A stretch of DNA of 26,417 bases from the NCBI GenBank assembly GCA_001247695.2, contig LGRX02034587.1, positions 1 through 26,417 of the forward strand. The letters run 5' to 3'. Each line of letters opens with the position of its first letter. Within the stretch, counting starts at the first letter, position 1. This document shows positions 18,735-26,417 of this stretch, piece after piece. Position numbers and translations under genes: made by a program. The notes beneath the pieces were generated by a model. That model ran no database searches and was not told where the DNA came from. It was given only the letters and a program-made list of their open reading frames with translations. This DNA is from Cymbomonas tetramitiformis. Taxonomy: Eukaryota; Chlorophyta; Pyramimonadophyceae; Pyramimonadales; Pyramimonadaceae.

Positions 18735-21024
18735 ATGAGCGTTAATTCCCACGTCACGCCTCCCTTGGGGGCTCAAAACCGCATTAGACTAGACACCATT
18801 TTTTCACGCGACGTCGGCTCTCGTTATAGGCCGACACCGGATTCTCCCGGTGTTGCCCTCACGGCTGCGGACCGGACTCGTGCTACGGCCATCCAAAATT
18901 CCACTTGGGACGTGGACATCATCAAGAGGATTTCTCGCGACGCCTTGGGCTCCAAGGACGAGACCTTCCGAGGCGATGAGTCGAACCGCAACACGCTCTG
19001 GACGTCCATTGTGAAGTCCTTGCAGCGCGCGTTCGAGCAGAAGGACCCCGCCAGTGCCGCTCTTTTTGATCTGGCAGACGCGACGAAGGAGGTCAACGCC
19101 ATCTTCAACGCTATTCTCTTCTCAACTTTGACTTCGTTGACCTCTCCAAATTCGCCCGCGCGGCGTTGGGTTGATGCCTCGGGACGGGCTTCGCCTCTAG
19201 ATGGCAAGCGTGCCCTTCTGGAAGTGACCAAGCAAGAGGTTAATCCCTCGCGTGGTGCGACCTCTTGGGCATTACGAGGAGCTTTGCTCCATTTATTTCG
19301 ACGACAAGAAGGACCCCGACCCGCTTATACAAGATTTCGACGCATGCCTGACTGCTATTGGCAACCGGGCGCCTCTGGGCCTCTCGACGACATGATGGCC
19401 AAGAAACAGCTGCTGGCTTCTCTCGACCCCGAGTTCTACGACAAAGTGATTACCCCCCTTCGTCTCGACGTTGAGTTGGCCAAGGTCGAGCTTGAGGACA
19501 TCTACGCCCACGTCCTCGAGATTTGGGACGCCAACGCCGGCAAGCGGAAGCACGTGCCCCTCACGGACAAGAACATCCTGTATTCTGGCCAACCGTCCGA
19601 CGTTGACGTGAAGGCCCTGATTCGAGACTTTCAATTCCACATCGACGCCGCCAACAAAGTCCTTGCAGCGCTCTCCGACGATGATGCGCACGAGGAGCCG
19701 ACGACTAGATGGCCGGCTCCGGCTACGGGCAGGCCTACGGGCAAGCCAGGTGTGCACTTTCCACCTTCTTCCTGGCGTGACCGCCAGAACCGTCGGGTGG
19801 ATGGGAAGTTTCACGGCCGGAGGCGTGATTTGAAGCACCGCTTCGCCGCTTCGCCCCTTCCCAAGGACGGGAATTGGCCGCAAGGCGTCCGACGCCACAA
19901 CAACGACAAGAAGAATTACGGCATGCACTCCGTCTCCTTCCACGTCCTCTCCAAAGCATTTGTGCCGGAGTGTGTCCGTTGCCCTCCGGGGTTTTGGCAT
20001 GACTCCGCGAACTGCCCCACCGCCGACATCAGGTGCGACGAGTGCGTGATTGAGCAAGCCGACGACGCCGACGGCCTCGTGTCCGCCTTCCAGACTGCCT
20101 TCGACACTGAGGACGACACGGCCTTTGCTCGACTCTGTGCCCAACATGATCATCCCTTGGTTCGGCAGGACGAGGAGCCCTTCACGTTCTCCGAGGACAT
20201 TGACGTGGGGCTCCGAGCACAGTACGCGGGATTAACGCCCACCCAACCCTCACTCCTTGCTACCCGCGTGCACGAAGCACGCACCGCTCTCCGCGAGCTC
20301 AAGCAGGTGGTTGGTGGTGCTGAGCCCGACACTCAGCACTTTCCAATGGTCCACTTCGGTTCGGCCACGCCCTCCGTGATCGACGATGCCGTCGTGGAGC
20401 ATGAACCGGAGGTGGCGATCGAGACCGAAGAGGACGCGTTGATTTACCCGAAGCAGTTGCTTCGTTGACGGTGAGCCGCCCTTCGAAAAGTCCTTTATGG
20501 ACAACATGTCTGTAAAATTGGGCTTCTTCGAGCCTGAGCCGCAGGTCTCACTTAAATCCTTCAACCCCTTGCCTCCGTATATTTCTTCCACGCATGATTC
20601 CGCTAGCGTGGCTGACACGGAGTCCGACGACGGGGACTTGCATGATGCCGTCCCACCACCCGCTCCACGGGTTGGTGGTGTACGGGCACCCTCAATCGGC
20701 ACGTTCCTCACGGCAGCAGCACTCCCTGCTCTGTTTCTGTGTGTAAGCATCGCCATGATCGACACCGTCACCGCCACGGCACTTTGTGATGTGGAGATTG
20801 CTCCACGGTCGGTGGTGTACGGTGCCTGCTCTGGTTATCAGAATGGCACAGTGGACTACTTCCCTGACCCCGACCTTCTGGACACTGGACCGGCTGACTT
20901 CTACAACATCTTCAATCTGGACTCTGACGGCTTCGGCATCTACAGTCTGAACTTTCAATTTGAGTACTACGACAACTTCAATCTCTGTGAACTCTGCTCT
21001 GTGGACCACTTTCAAGGTGGCTAG
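18735..21024 (+). pseudogene. Gag-like gene of copy 2, with three small frameshifting insertions
   Basis: The start at 18735 (MSVNSH...) aligns with the ATG of copy 1; the frame is also open for about 59 codons upstream. Relative to copy 1, CAAG is tandemly duplicated at 19229-19236 (+4), and about +2 bases near 19366-19373 restore the frame, so roughly 46 codons are read out of frame. A further +4 near 20456-20462 puts a TGA at 20466-20468. The rest continues in the next frame to 21024. Features include a helical N-terminal region, a Cys/His cluster (CVRCPPGFWHDSANC, then CDEC), an acidic region, a hydrophobic segment (FLTAAALPALFLCVSIAMI) and a Phe/Asp/Asn-rich tail. It should act as a structural particle protein if translated. 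The defects make full-length product unlikely unless frameshifting occurs. Confidence 0.75.
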
Positions 21025-21239
21025 AGTTACTGTCAGAAGCCTAGTAGCACAACTAGATCTGTATCACGGGCACAGCAGCCTTCAGTGTGTAGTGCTAGCT
21101 AGAGATTTGGGACCGCCCTGGTCAAGAGCACAGGCCCCCACTAGAAATTTGTTTCCACCGCTTGAGATGGTGTGTTTTGTTTCACCTAACAACTGCCTGT
21201 TCCACCCTAACTCTTCCTCCGTAATAGTACAGGGTGGTG
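21025..21239 (+). other. 3' untranslated region and polypurine tract of copy 2
   Basis: Non-coding element sequence conserved with 586-795. It ends in ACAGGGTGGTG directly before the LTR, a short purine-rich run in the position of a plus-strand primer. Confidence 0.55.
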
Positions 21240-21442
21240 TGCTGGATGTGACACGCTGACACCCCGTGTGTGTCACAGTCCTCTGTCTGTACTAGTACTC
21301 CGTACAGTACGGCTGTCACAGGTTCAGGGTTTCGGGCTTAAGCCGAGCGACACTCAATCTAACTTCACTTCTTATGTTATCTTAAGTGTAAGCATTCTGT
21401 GTTTCAGCACCTCAATATATAGTCGGCACTATATATCTCACA
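21240..21442 (+). repeat. 3' LTR of copy 2 (203 bp)
   Basis: It matches the 5' LTR but has an 8-bp insertion (GCTGACAC, making TGACAC-GCTGACAC) and two substitutions. It is followed by the AATTT target duplication. It lies 60 bp from the next LTR-like element at 21503. Confidence 0.88.
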
Positions 21443-21502
21443 AATTTTTAGCTTTCGCGAATACTGCACGTCGGATCAACTTTACATTCGAGCGACACTG
21501 AC

Positions 21503-22712
21503 TGATAGGGCTTCGCTAGCAAGCGAATCGATATGATATAAAGCGAGGCTATTATTGAACGTTAATAGCTCACGCAGAGTACGTGTGGATATGAGTGCAG
21601 CGCTTCTCAAGAAGTGACTGCTGTAGCTCAACGCTACCTCATTTACGCAATGCCCCGCATCTCATAGATGCCACCACAATTGGGTTGTGAACCCAAGGCA
21701 TTGGTTGAACAATCAGTATCGGCTGAACGAATAAGCCATATGATACTCGCATGCTTGTTCAGAACATGCTTGAAGCGAAGATGAGTTTTCTCCGAACACT
21801 TTCGGTTCTTCAAGACTTCATCTTGCTCTGCCATCTTGCTCTGCCAGAGTCCACAACCTGGCCTCTCGATGACAGGTGTCGCTCAAGTCTCACCTTGAGT
21901 AAATGACAGATGGTATGACTGTACATGTCATAGTCGACCGTACTGACGACTGTCTGTGATAAGGGCTGAGCTATGCGAGCCCTGTTATAATATTCAATAT
22001 TATCAATAATCACTGTGCAGTTGAACAGCATACACAAGTGAACAATATAGCGGGATGTGAGTGCAGTCTCTGAGTAATCCCGAGCTGCTGAAGCACAACG
22101 CTTCCTCACTTAAGTACCTACGTCTCCCATCATCTTAGATGGTACCGCCATTGGGTTGTGAACCCGAGACGTAGGTTGAACGACCAGCATTGTGTAAACG
22201 ACTATTTCGTTCATGCTGCGCATGCATGTTCCGTGCATGCTAAAGCGAAAGATGGTTCTTGAAGAATCGACAAGATGTATCTTTGCTTTGTCATCTTCGA
22301 GTTCGGAGTACGAACTCTCGATGACAGGGATGCCTGATGATATGATATAATCATCTGGCGACATGTACAGTCATCGTCGACCGTACTGACGACTGTCATA
22401 AATGTATGACGCGACTCGACCTGTACAGTCATGATCGACCATACTGTCGACTGTCATAATAATATATGACATGACCGACTGTCATAATAATATATGACAT
22501 GACATGACATGACATGGTATGACATGTATGACATGTATGACACGTATGACATGTATGACACATATGTCATCGGTCATAACCCTGACAGTCTGTCATTATA
22601 ATATATGACATGACACGACATGACATGACATGGTATGACATGTCTGACAGGTATGACACGTATGACATGTATGACATGTATGACACATGTGTCATCGGTC
22701 ATAACCCTGACA
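21503..22712 (+). mobile_element. Diverged outer LTR-like element, split by a nested LTR
   Basis: The part before the nested insert (21503-21956) starts TGATAGGGC and aligns loosely with the 2798-type LTR: GAGTGCAG, GCTGTAGCTCAACGC, the ATTGGGTTGTGAACCC block, the CATGCTTGTTC block and CGACCGTACTGACGAC. The part after it (22593-22712) is TGACA repeats ending CGGTCATAACCCTGACA. Without the insert it would be about 575 bp, close to the 599 bp of its relative. The 5 bases outside (CTGAC and GATCT) do not match, so it may be one LTR of a larger lost element or have a rearranged end. Confidence 0.6.
21957..22587 (+). mobile_element. Nested solo LTR (631 bp), target duplication GTCTG
   Basis: It starts TGATAAGGGCTGAG, ends AACCCTGACA, and is flanked by GTCTG on both sides (21952-21956 and 22588-22592). 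It is nearly identical to 2798-3396 over most of its length. The extra length comes mainly from a duplicated stretch of about 28 bp (CGACTGTCATAATAATATAT...) near 22440-22500. High identity between the two copies indicates recent movement of this family. Confidence 0.8.
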
Positions 22713-22777
22713 GATCTCCCCTCTTAAGAGAGTTGTGACCTCACAACGGGCATACCTTTGTATATGTCTTTGATGTC

Positions 22778-22803
22778 TTTGTTGTTGTTGTTGCTGCTGC
22801 TGG
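22778..22803 (+). repeat. GTT/GCT trinucleotide run
   Basis: A short microsatellite, TTG units followed by CTG units, just after the nested LTRs. Confidence 0.7.
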
Positions 22804-22925
22804 TACCAGTCTTCTTACACCGATGTGAGGCGTCCCTCATGGTGTTTTAGGATATTGGGGGGAACTGAGTCCACTTTAAACCCTCACCTTAGGCATTTAG
22901 CCTTACAGTTCTTAGGATGTAGCCC

Positions 22926-23008
22926 CCATGAATTGCGTATCGTATTGCAGAGTGACGTTTCAAGGTTCCATGAATTGCGTATCGTATTTCAGAGTGACGA
23001 TTCAAGGT
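22926..23008 (+). repeat. Two-unit 42-bp tandem repeat
   Basis: Units at 22926-22967 and 22968-23008 share CCATGAATTGCGTATCGTAT, then CAGAGTGACG and TTCAAGG, with a few substitutions. Confidence 0.8.
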
Positions 23009-23912
23009 ATCCGAGGTTTACGTTACGGATATTTTTGCGCTTGCCGTCGACGCCTTTGCGAACGATGATCGACGATTTAACGAACGATACTCGGCCTTAT
23101 ATATACAACTGATCGACGAAAACCCTTGGGTACATGTTTCCACAGTTATATATAGTGCACCCAACCCTTCCTCCCCTCCTGAAGCTACTTTGGAGGATCA
23201 TAGGCGGCAACGGGGAGCCCGATTTTGGGGCTTGTTTTAATGCAAACGGAGTGGCCCTGCTTAACGGGATTGGACTTATAATCCTTTACCCGGTCTGCTC
23301 AACTCCTCAATATTTGGTCCAGTACGCGCGCTTTGACGAACATCTGTCGATTCAGAGTGGATTCGCCACGTACTAATGTGAAATTCGTTTTAGTTATGTG
23401 TGTCAGGCATAACTTAGGATCACAACTCCGTCCACCTCAGTCGATGTCTCCGGTAGCTTCGGATGACTGGCCACAAGATCCGAATGACAAACCACGGTAT
23501 GGCAAAGGTAGCATTTAGCAGTTTTTATTTATCCACGGATATGATATCTCGCATGTGTGCGTATCTGTGCAAGGGTATGATTTTGTACAAGGCTCACTAC
23601 ACCTTTAGCAAGGAAGGATCAATTTCCCGCTTCTATGCAACATAATGGCTATCACCCTTCGGGTGGCTTAAGCCACCCTAACAGCGATTTAGGGTGGCTT
23701 AAGCCACCTTAACGTTTTCAATTATTACGGGAGCTATCGGTACCGGAAGCTAGATTTTTTAAGCTCAAAATGACGGCGACATTGTCTTCTTTTAGACACT
23801 ATGTGCACTATTAGGCGAGCCCAAGTTCCCGGTGAGCAATTTTGGGAAGTATCCAAGAGGGTGCAACATTTAGTAAAATTTGAGCGATTTTCCCGGTTTT
23901 TGCATACCCATG

Positions 23913-24237
23913 CTACTTCAACCGAGATTTTGAGGGTCAAGATGACCTCGGATCAAACTTTTGGCAAGACACTGCAGAAAGAGCAGCTCGAGATCTTGAC
24001 AACATGGGTCTCCAAATTTTGAAAGCGTCTTAGAGGAAGCCCCCGGTGAGCTAATTAGCTTAAGGTGGCTTAAGCCATCTTAAGGAAAATTGGGAAATAC
24101 CCACCCTACTTCAACCGAGATTTTGAGGGTCAAGATGAACTCATATCAAACTTTTGATAAGACACTGCAGAAAGAGCAGCTCAAGATCTTGACGACATAG
24201 GTCTCCAAATTTTGAAAGCACCGCCGAAGAAGCCCCC
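23913..24237 (+). repeat. Direct repeat of ~132 bp, 193-bp spacing
   Basis: Copies at 23913-24044 and 24106-24237 both run from CTACTTCAACCGAG through GACACTGCAGAAAGAGCAGC and TCCAAATTTTGAAAGC to AAGCCCCC, with scattered substitutions. Weaker similarity upstream of each copy suggests a repeating unit of about 193 bp. A palindrome copy (24064) lies between them. Confidence 0.8.
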
Positions 24238-24246
24238 ATGGGCCCT

Positions 24247-24800
24247 TTAACCCCTAAACCGTCATAACTATTTTTGGTTTTGGTTGAAGTCAGTGTTTTC
24301 CATATACCCGCCGCATACGAAGGCCGATTTGTGTTTTGAGCATACCACTTGAAACGTATTTCAAAGGCGCATCGTACTGCATTGTTCAAAATTGAGCATC
24401 GAGTGAAAATGCGATGTCACCAATGAATGTATATCTCACGCATTGCGGCGCTGAATGCGTATCCACTGCCCCGTGTAAACCCTAATCATGACCCTAGCAT
24501 GTTTTGCATAACGCCTAGCTATGTGTTGAAGATGTAACGTGACCTAAATAGGGTTGAGCATGCGTATTTATACGCGCAAACCATAACCGTGTGTTGTGTC
24601 AAACGATTTTCACACTCTTCATCGTTCGAGCTTGGAAGCGTGCGACAGTTTTGAGGGGCATTGGGCACGCAGTTTAATGCGCATAAGGGAGACCTTTTCA
24701 AAACAGTTTTCAAAAGCATTTTTGGATGTTAGACGGCTTCATAAATCAATTTCAGGTACCCTTGGGTCATATATGACCCAGGAAACGGTTTAAGGGTTAA
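24247..24800 (+). mobile_element. piggyBac-like MITE with TTAA target duplication
   Basis: TTAA at 24247-24250 and 24797-24800 flanks a 546-bp segment. The segment starts CCCCTAAACCGT and ends ACGGTTTAAGGG, a 12-bp terminal inverted repeat with one mismatch. TTAA target sites and termini starting with C-rich CCCT-like bases are typical of the piggyBac superfamily. A subterminal palindrome, GGGTCATATATGACCC, lies at 24764-24779. There is no coding capacity, so it would be a non-autonomous element depending on a transposase elsewhere. Confidence 0.65.
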
Positions 24801-24937
24801 GTTAAGGTGGCTTAAGCCACCTTATAAGCTGCGGGTAATAGGCAATAATGATAAAACATTAAGAGCAAGGTATATAGATGATCGACATGTATTAGTATAT
24901 ATTACAAAAAGTAAGGGCATCAGGCTTAATATAATGT

Positions 24938-26417
24938 TTAGCCTTCATAGGCAGCTATTATGTCTGCTGCATTGGTCAGCTCTGTGGCTTTGACCCAGGT
25001 GTCATGCTCAGGGCCGTAGCCTGCATATCGCACTAAATAGTATTTGACGCCTCTAGTGATCTTATCTGAGAGTATGAGTGATATCTCAAACAGTGGTTGC
25101 CCTTCTTCGGTGATCATCTGTGGCAGACGCAAAGGTGCTTGGATCGAGTCGTTATACAGCTCTATTCTGGATACAGGCTGTACCGGATGGATACGAATAT
25201 CGAGATCCCCGAAATCTAACTCGTATGCACGTCCATGGCTTAGCACTTTGGATATGGTAAACGGCCCAATATATGGCTGCTTAAAGTGTCTGCCTGCCTC
25301 TGTCAAACCAGTCCATTGGATAAACTCGGTCCGTAAAAGAACTTTCTGCCCTACTGCATATTGCCGGGGCATGTGAGTCTTATTGAATCTGGCTTGGCTA
25401 ATTTCTGCTGCTCGGGAGATGTTGTCTACCGCGTTGGCATGTACAGCCGAGTACTGGTCAAAATGATCTCGAATAGCATTCTGTATTGGAACAGGAGCTT
25501 CTGGCGGAATAGTGATTGCCAGGTCATGAGGCGAAAGTGGCTGCGCCATCGAGTCGAGATAAAATGGTGAATAACCAGTAGTTGCAGAAACTGTGTTGTT
25601 AATTGCAAACTCCACCAGAGGCAACTTGTCCTCCCACGAATTGGTTGAAGTATCATTGCAACAACACCTGTGGAGAAAAATACTATCTAATCAGTTTATA
25701 AACCAGAGGATGGTGAATCATGCATCAACAAATTGAAAAATACCTGAGGATGTCCTCAATGAAGGCATGGCTCCTCTCATTGCTTGCATTCGACTGTGGA
25801 TGGTGTGAAGACGTCATAGACAATCTCGTACCAGTAGATTTCCACAGTGTTTGCCAGAATGTAGAGGTGAATCTGGGGTCTCGATCTGAGATGATGTTCC
25901 TCGGAAGACCATGGAGCTTGAAGATATGCTGCATATATATCGAAGCAGTATGCTGAGCAGTCCAGGTCATGCTGAAGGGAATGAGATGACAGCGATGAGA
26001 TAATTGGCACATCACCACAAATATACTGTCGTGCCCATTAGTGGTGGTGATAGGCAGGTCAGTAATCCGGTCAAGAGATACATCAAGCCATTTTGTCTTA
26101 GGCACACAATATCGTATATGTGACTGGCCATAGGGTTTGTGTCTCCTCGTTTTCTGGCGTTGACACACGGGGCACTCCCGAATGTACTGGATAGCTGCCG
26201 TCGTCATTCCTGGCCAATAATATCGGCTACGCAATAGATGAAGCATGCGATTTTTGCCTACATGACCAGAAATAGTGGCTGAGTGGCACTCGTGAAGCAG
26301 AATGTGGCGAAGCTGTGTGATCTCACCGTCATCTGTAGGAACCTTGGCAGTAGGTGGAATGTATAGCTGTGTGCCATATAATATGGTCTTGCGATAGATC
26401 AACCCCTGAATGAGCTC
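24938..26417 (-). CDS. Ty3/gypsy (chromovirus-type) integrase with chromodomain, partial, containing an intron
   Basis: On the minus strand the frame enters from the right edge and runs to 25744. It skips a 76-bp GT-AG intron (25668-25743; donor CTCAG|GTATTT, acceptor CTCCACAG) and continues from 25667 to a TAA at 24938. The phase-2 junction joins IEDILR to CCCNDTSTNSWEDKLPLVEF, as the family requires. Domains in order: an HHCC zinc finger (HECHSATISGHVG ... CPVCQRQK); the integrase core with Asp in SLDRITDLP, Asp in ISDRDPRF and Glu in HPQSNASNERS; a C-terminal GPFTISKVL-type segment; and a chromodomain (YYLVRYAGYGPEHDTW). Integrase joins element cDNA to chromosomes, and chromodomains steer it to marked chromatin. 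All catalytic residues are present. No LTR is seen below 24938. Confidence 0.88.

Larger units (their letters stand above)
18149..21442 (+). mobile_element. Complete Gag-only LTR retrotransposon (copy 2), target duplication AATTT
   Basis: Total length is 3294 bp. The LTRs at 18149-18343 and 21240-21442 both start TGCTGGATGTGACAC and end ATATCTCACA. AATTT flanks the element on both sides (18144-18148 and 21443-21447). Between the LTRs lie a leader of about 390 bp with a candidate primer-binding site, one Gag-like gene, and a 3' untranslated region ending in AGGGTGGTG (candidate polypurine tract). There is no protease, reverse transcriptase, RNase H or integrase, so mobilisation would need enzymes from another element. 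Structurally it fits the terminal-repeat-with-GAG (TR-GAG) class of non-autonomous elements. LTR similarity (two substitutions plus one 8-bp indel) indicates a fairly recent insertion. Confidence 0.88.
23661..24821 (+). repeat. Recurrent palindrome GGTGGCTTAAGCCACC
   Basis: The 16-bp perfect palindrome occurs at 23662-23677, 23693-23708 and 24806-24821, and with one mismatch at 24064-24079. Flanks often extend the symmetry to CTTAA or CCTTA. Four occurrences in 1.2 kb is far beyond chance. They may be terminal hairpins of small mobile elements or protein-binding sites. Confidence 0.8.
22713..24937. other. Repeat-rich interval without a supported gene
   Basis: Open frames here (for example 23134-23376 and 23801-24022) have no recognisable domain, and the latter falls in a direct repeat. 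The interval contains a GTT/GCT run (about 22778-22803), a 42-bp tandem pair, a palindrome family, a 193-bp-spaced direct repeat and a piggyBac-like MITE, all listed separately. Confidence 0.5.

Noticed and set aside
1..26417. tRNA and rRNA genes.
   Set aside because: No cloverleaf-like segment with a GGTTCGAATCC-type T arm and no conserved rRNA blocks were seen on either strand by eye; a tRNAscan run was not possible.

Overview
The window is nuclear DNA from a eukaryote. Host-type genes carry GT-AG introns, and LTR retrotransposons, a cut-and-paste transposase and MITE-like repeats fill much of the rest. One host gene spells a protein that I recall, from memory, as a cyanobacterial/algal type. 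That points weakly to a photosynthetic eukaryote, and a red alga would fit; I cannot name the species.

Layout. Positions 1-3.84 kb hold an unrecognised partial reading frame at the left edge (minus strand), followed by a decayed, 5'-truncated copy of a Gag-only LTR element (minus strand). That copy is interrupted by a 599-bp TG...CA solo LTR with 5-bp target duplications. Positions 3.84-5.38 kb are mostly non-coding, with short direct repeats and a hairpin. Positions 5.38-12.05 kb carry a five-exon gene on the plus strand. I assembled it from splice sites with matching phase; it includes a 3.9-kb intron. Positions 13.13-13.79 kb carry a two-exon gene for a small Pro/Gln-rich, Cys-rich protein (minus strand). 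Positions 14.41-14.71 kb are an extreme C/T-rich tract.

Positions 15.2-17.6 kb contain a multi-exon Mutator-like DDE transposase gene, followed by short tandem repeats. Positions 18.149-21.442 kb contain a complete 3.29-kb LTR element: two LTRs of about 200 bp, target duplication AATTT, and a candidate primer-binding site. It has only a Gag-like gene, broken by small indels. It sits in the fourth unit of a 21-bp tandem repeat. Just downstream (21.5-22.7 kb) a solo LTR of the same family as the one in the first copy is nested inside a diverged relative. Positions 22.7-24.8 kb are repeats: 42-bp and 193-bp direct repeats, a recurrent palindrome, and a piggyBac-like MITE bounded by TTAA. The right edge (24.94-26.42 kb, minus strand) is the integrase-chromodomain end of a Ty3/gypsy (chromovirus-type) Pol. 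It is interrupted by a well-formed 76-bp intron, and no LTR is visible downstream.

The genes do not form a pathway. The picture is a repeat-rich region with two or three host genes and several generations of transposon insertion. The most interesting items are the five-exon cyanobacterial-type gene, the intron in a gypsy integrase (a possible host-adopted gene), and the Gag-only element whose Gag ends in a hydrophobic, membrane-like segment.
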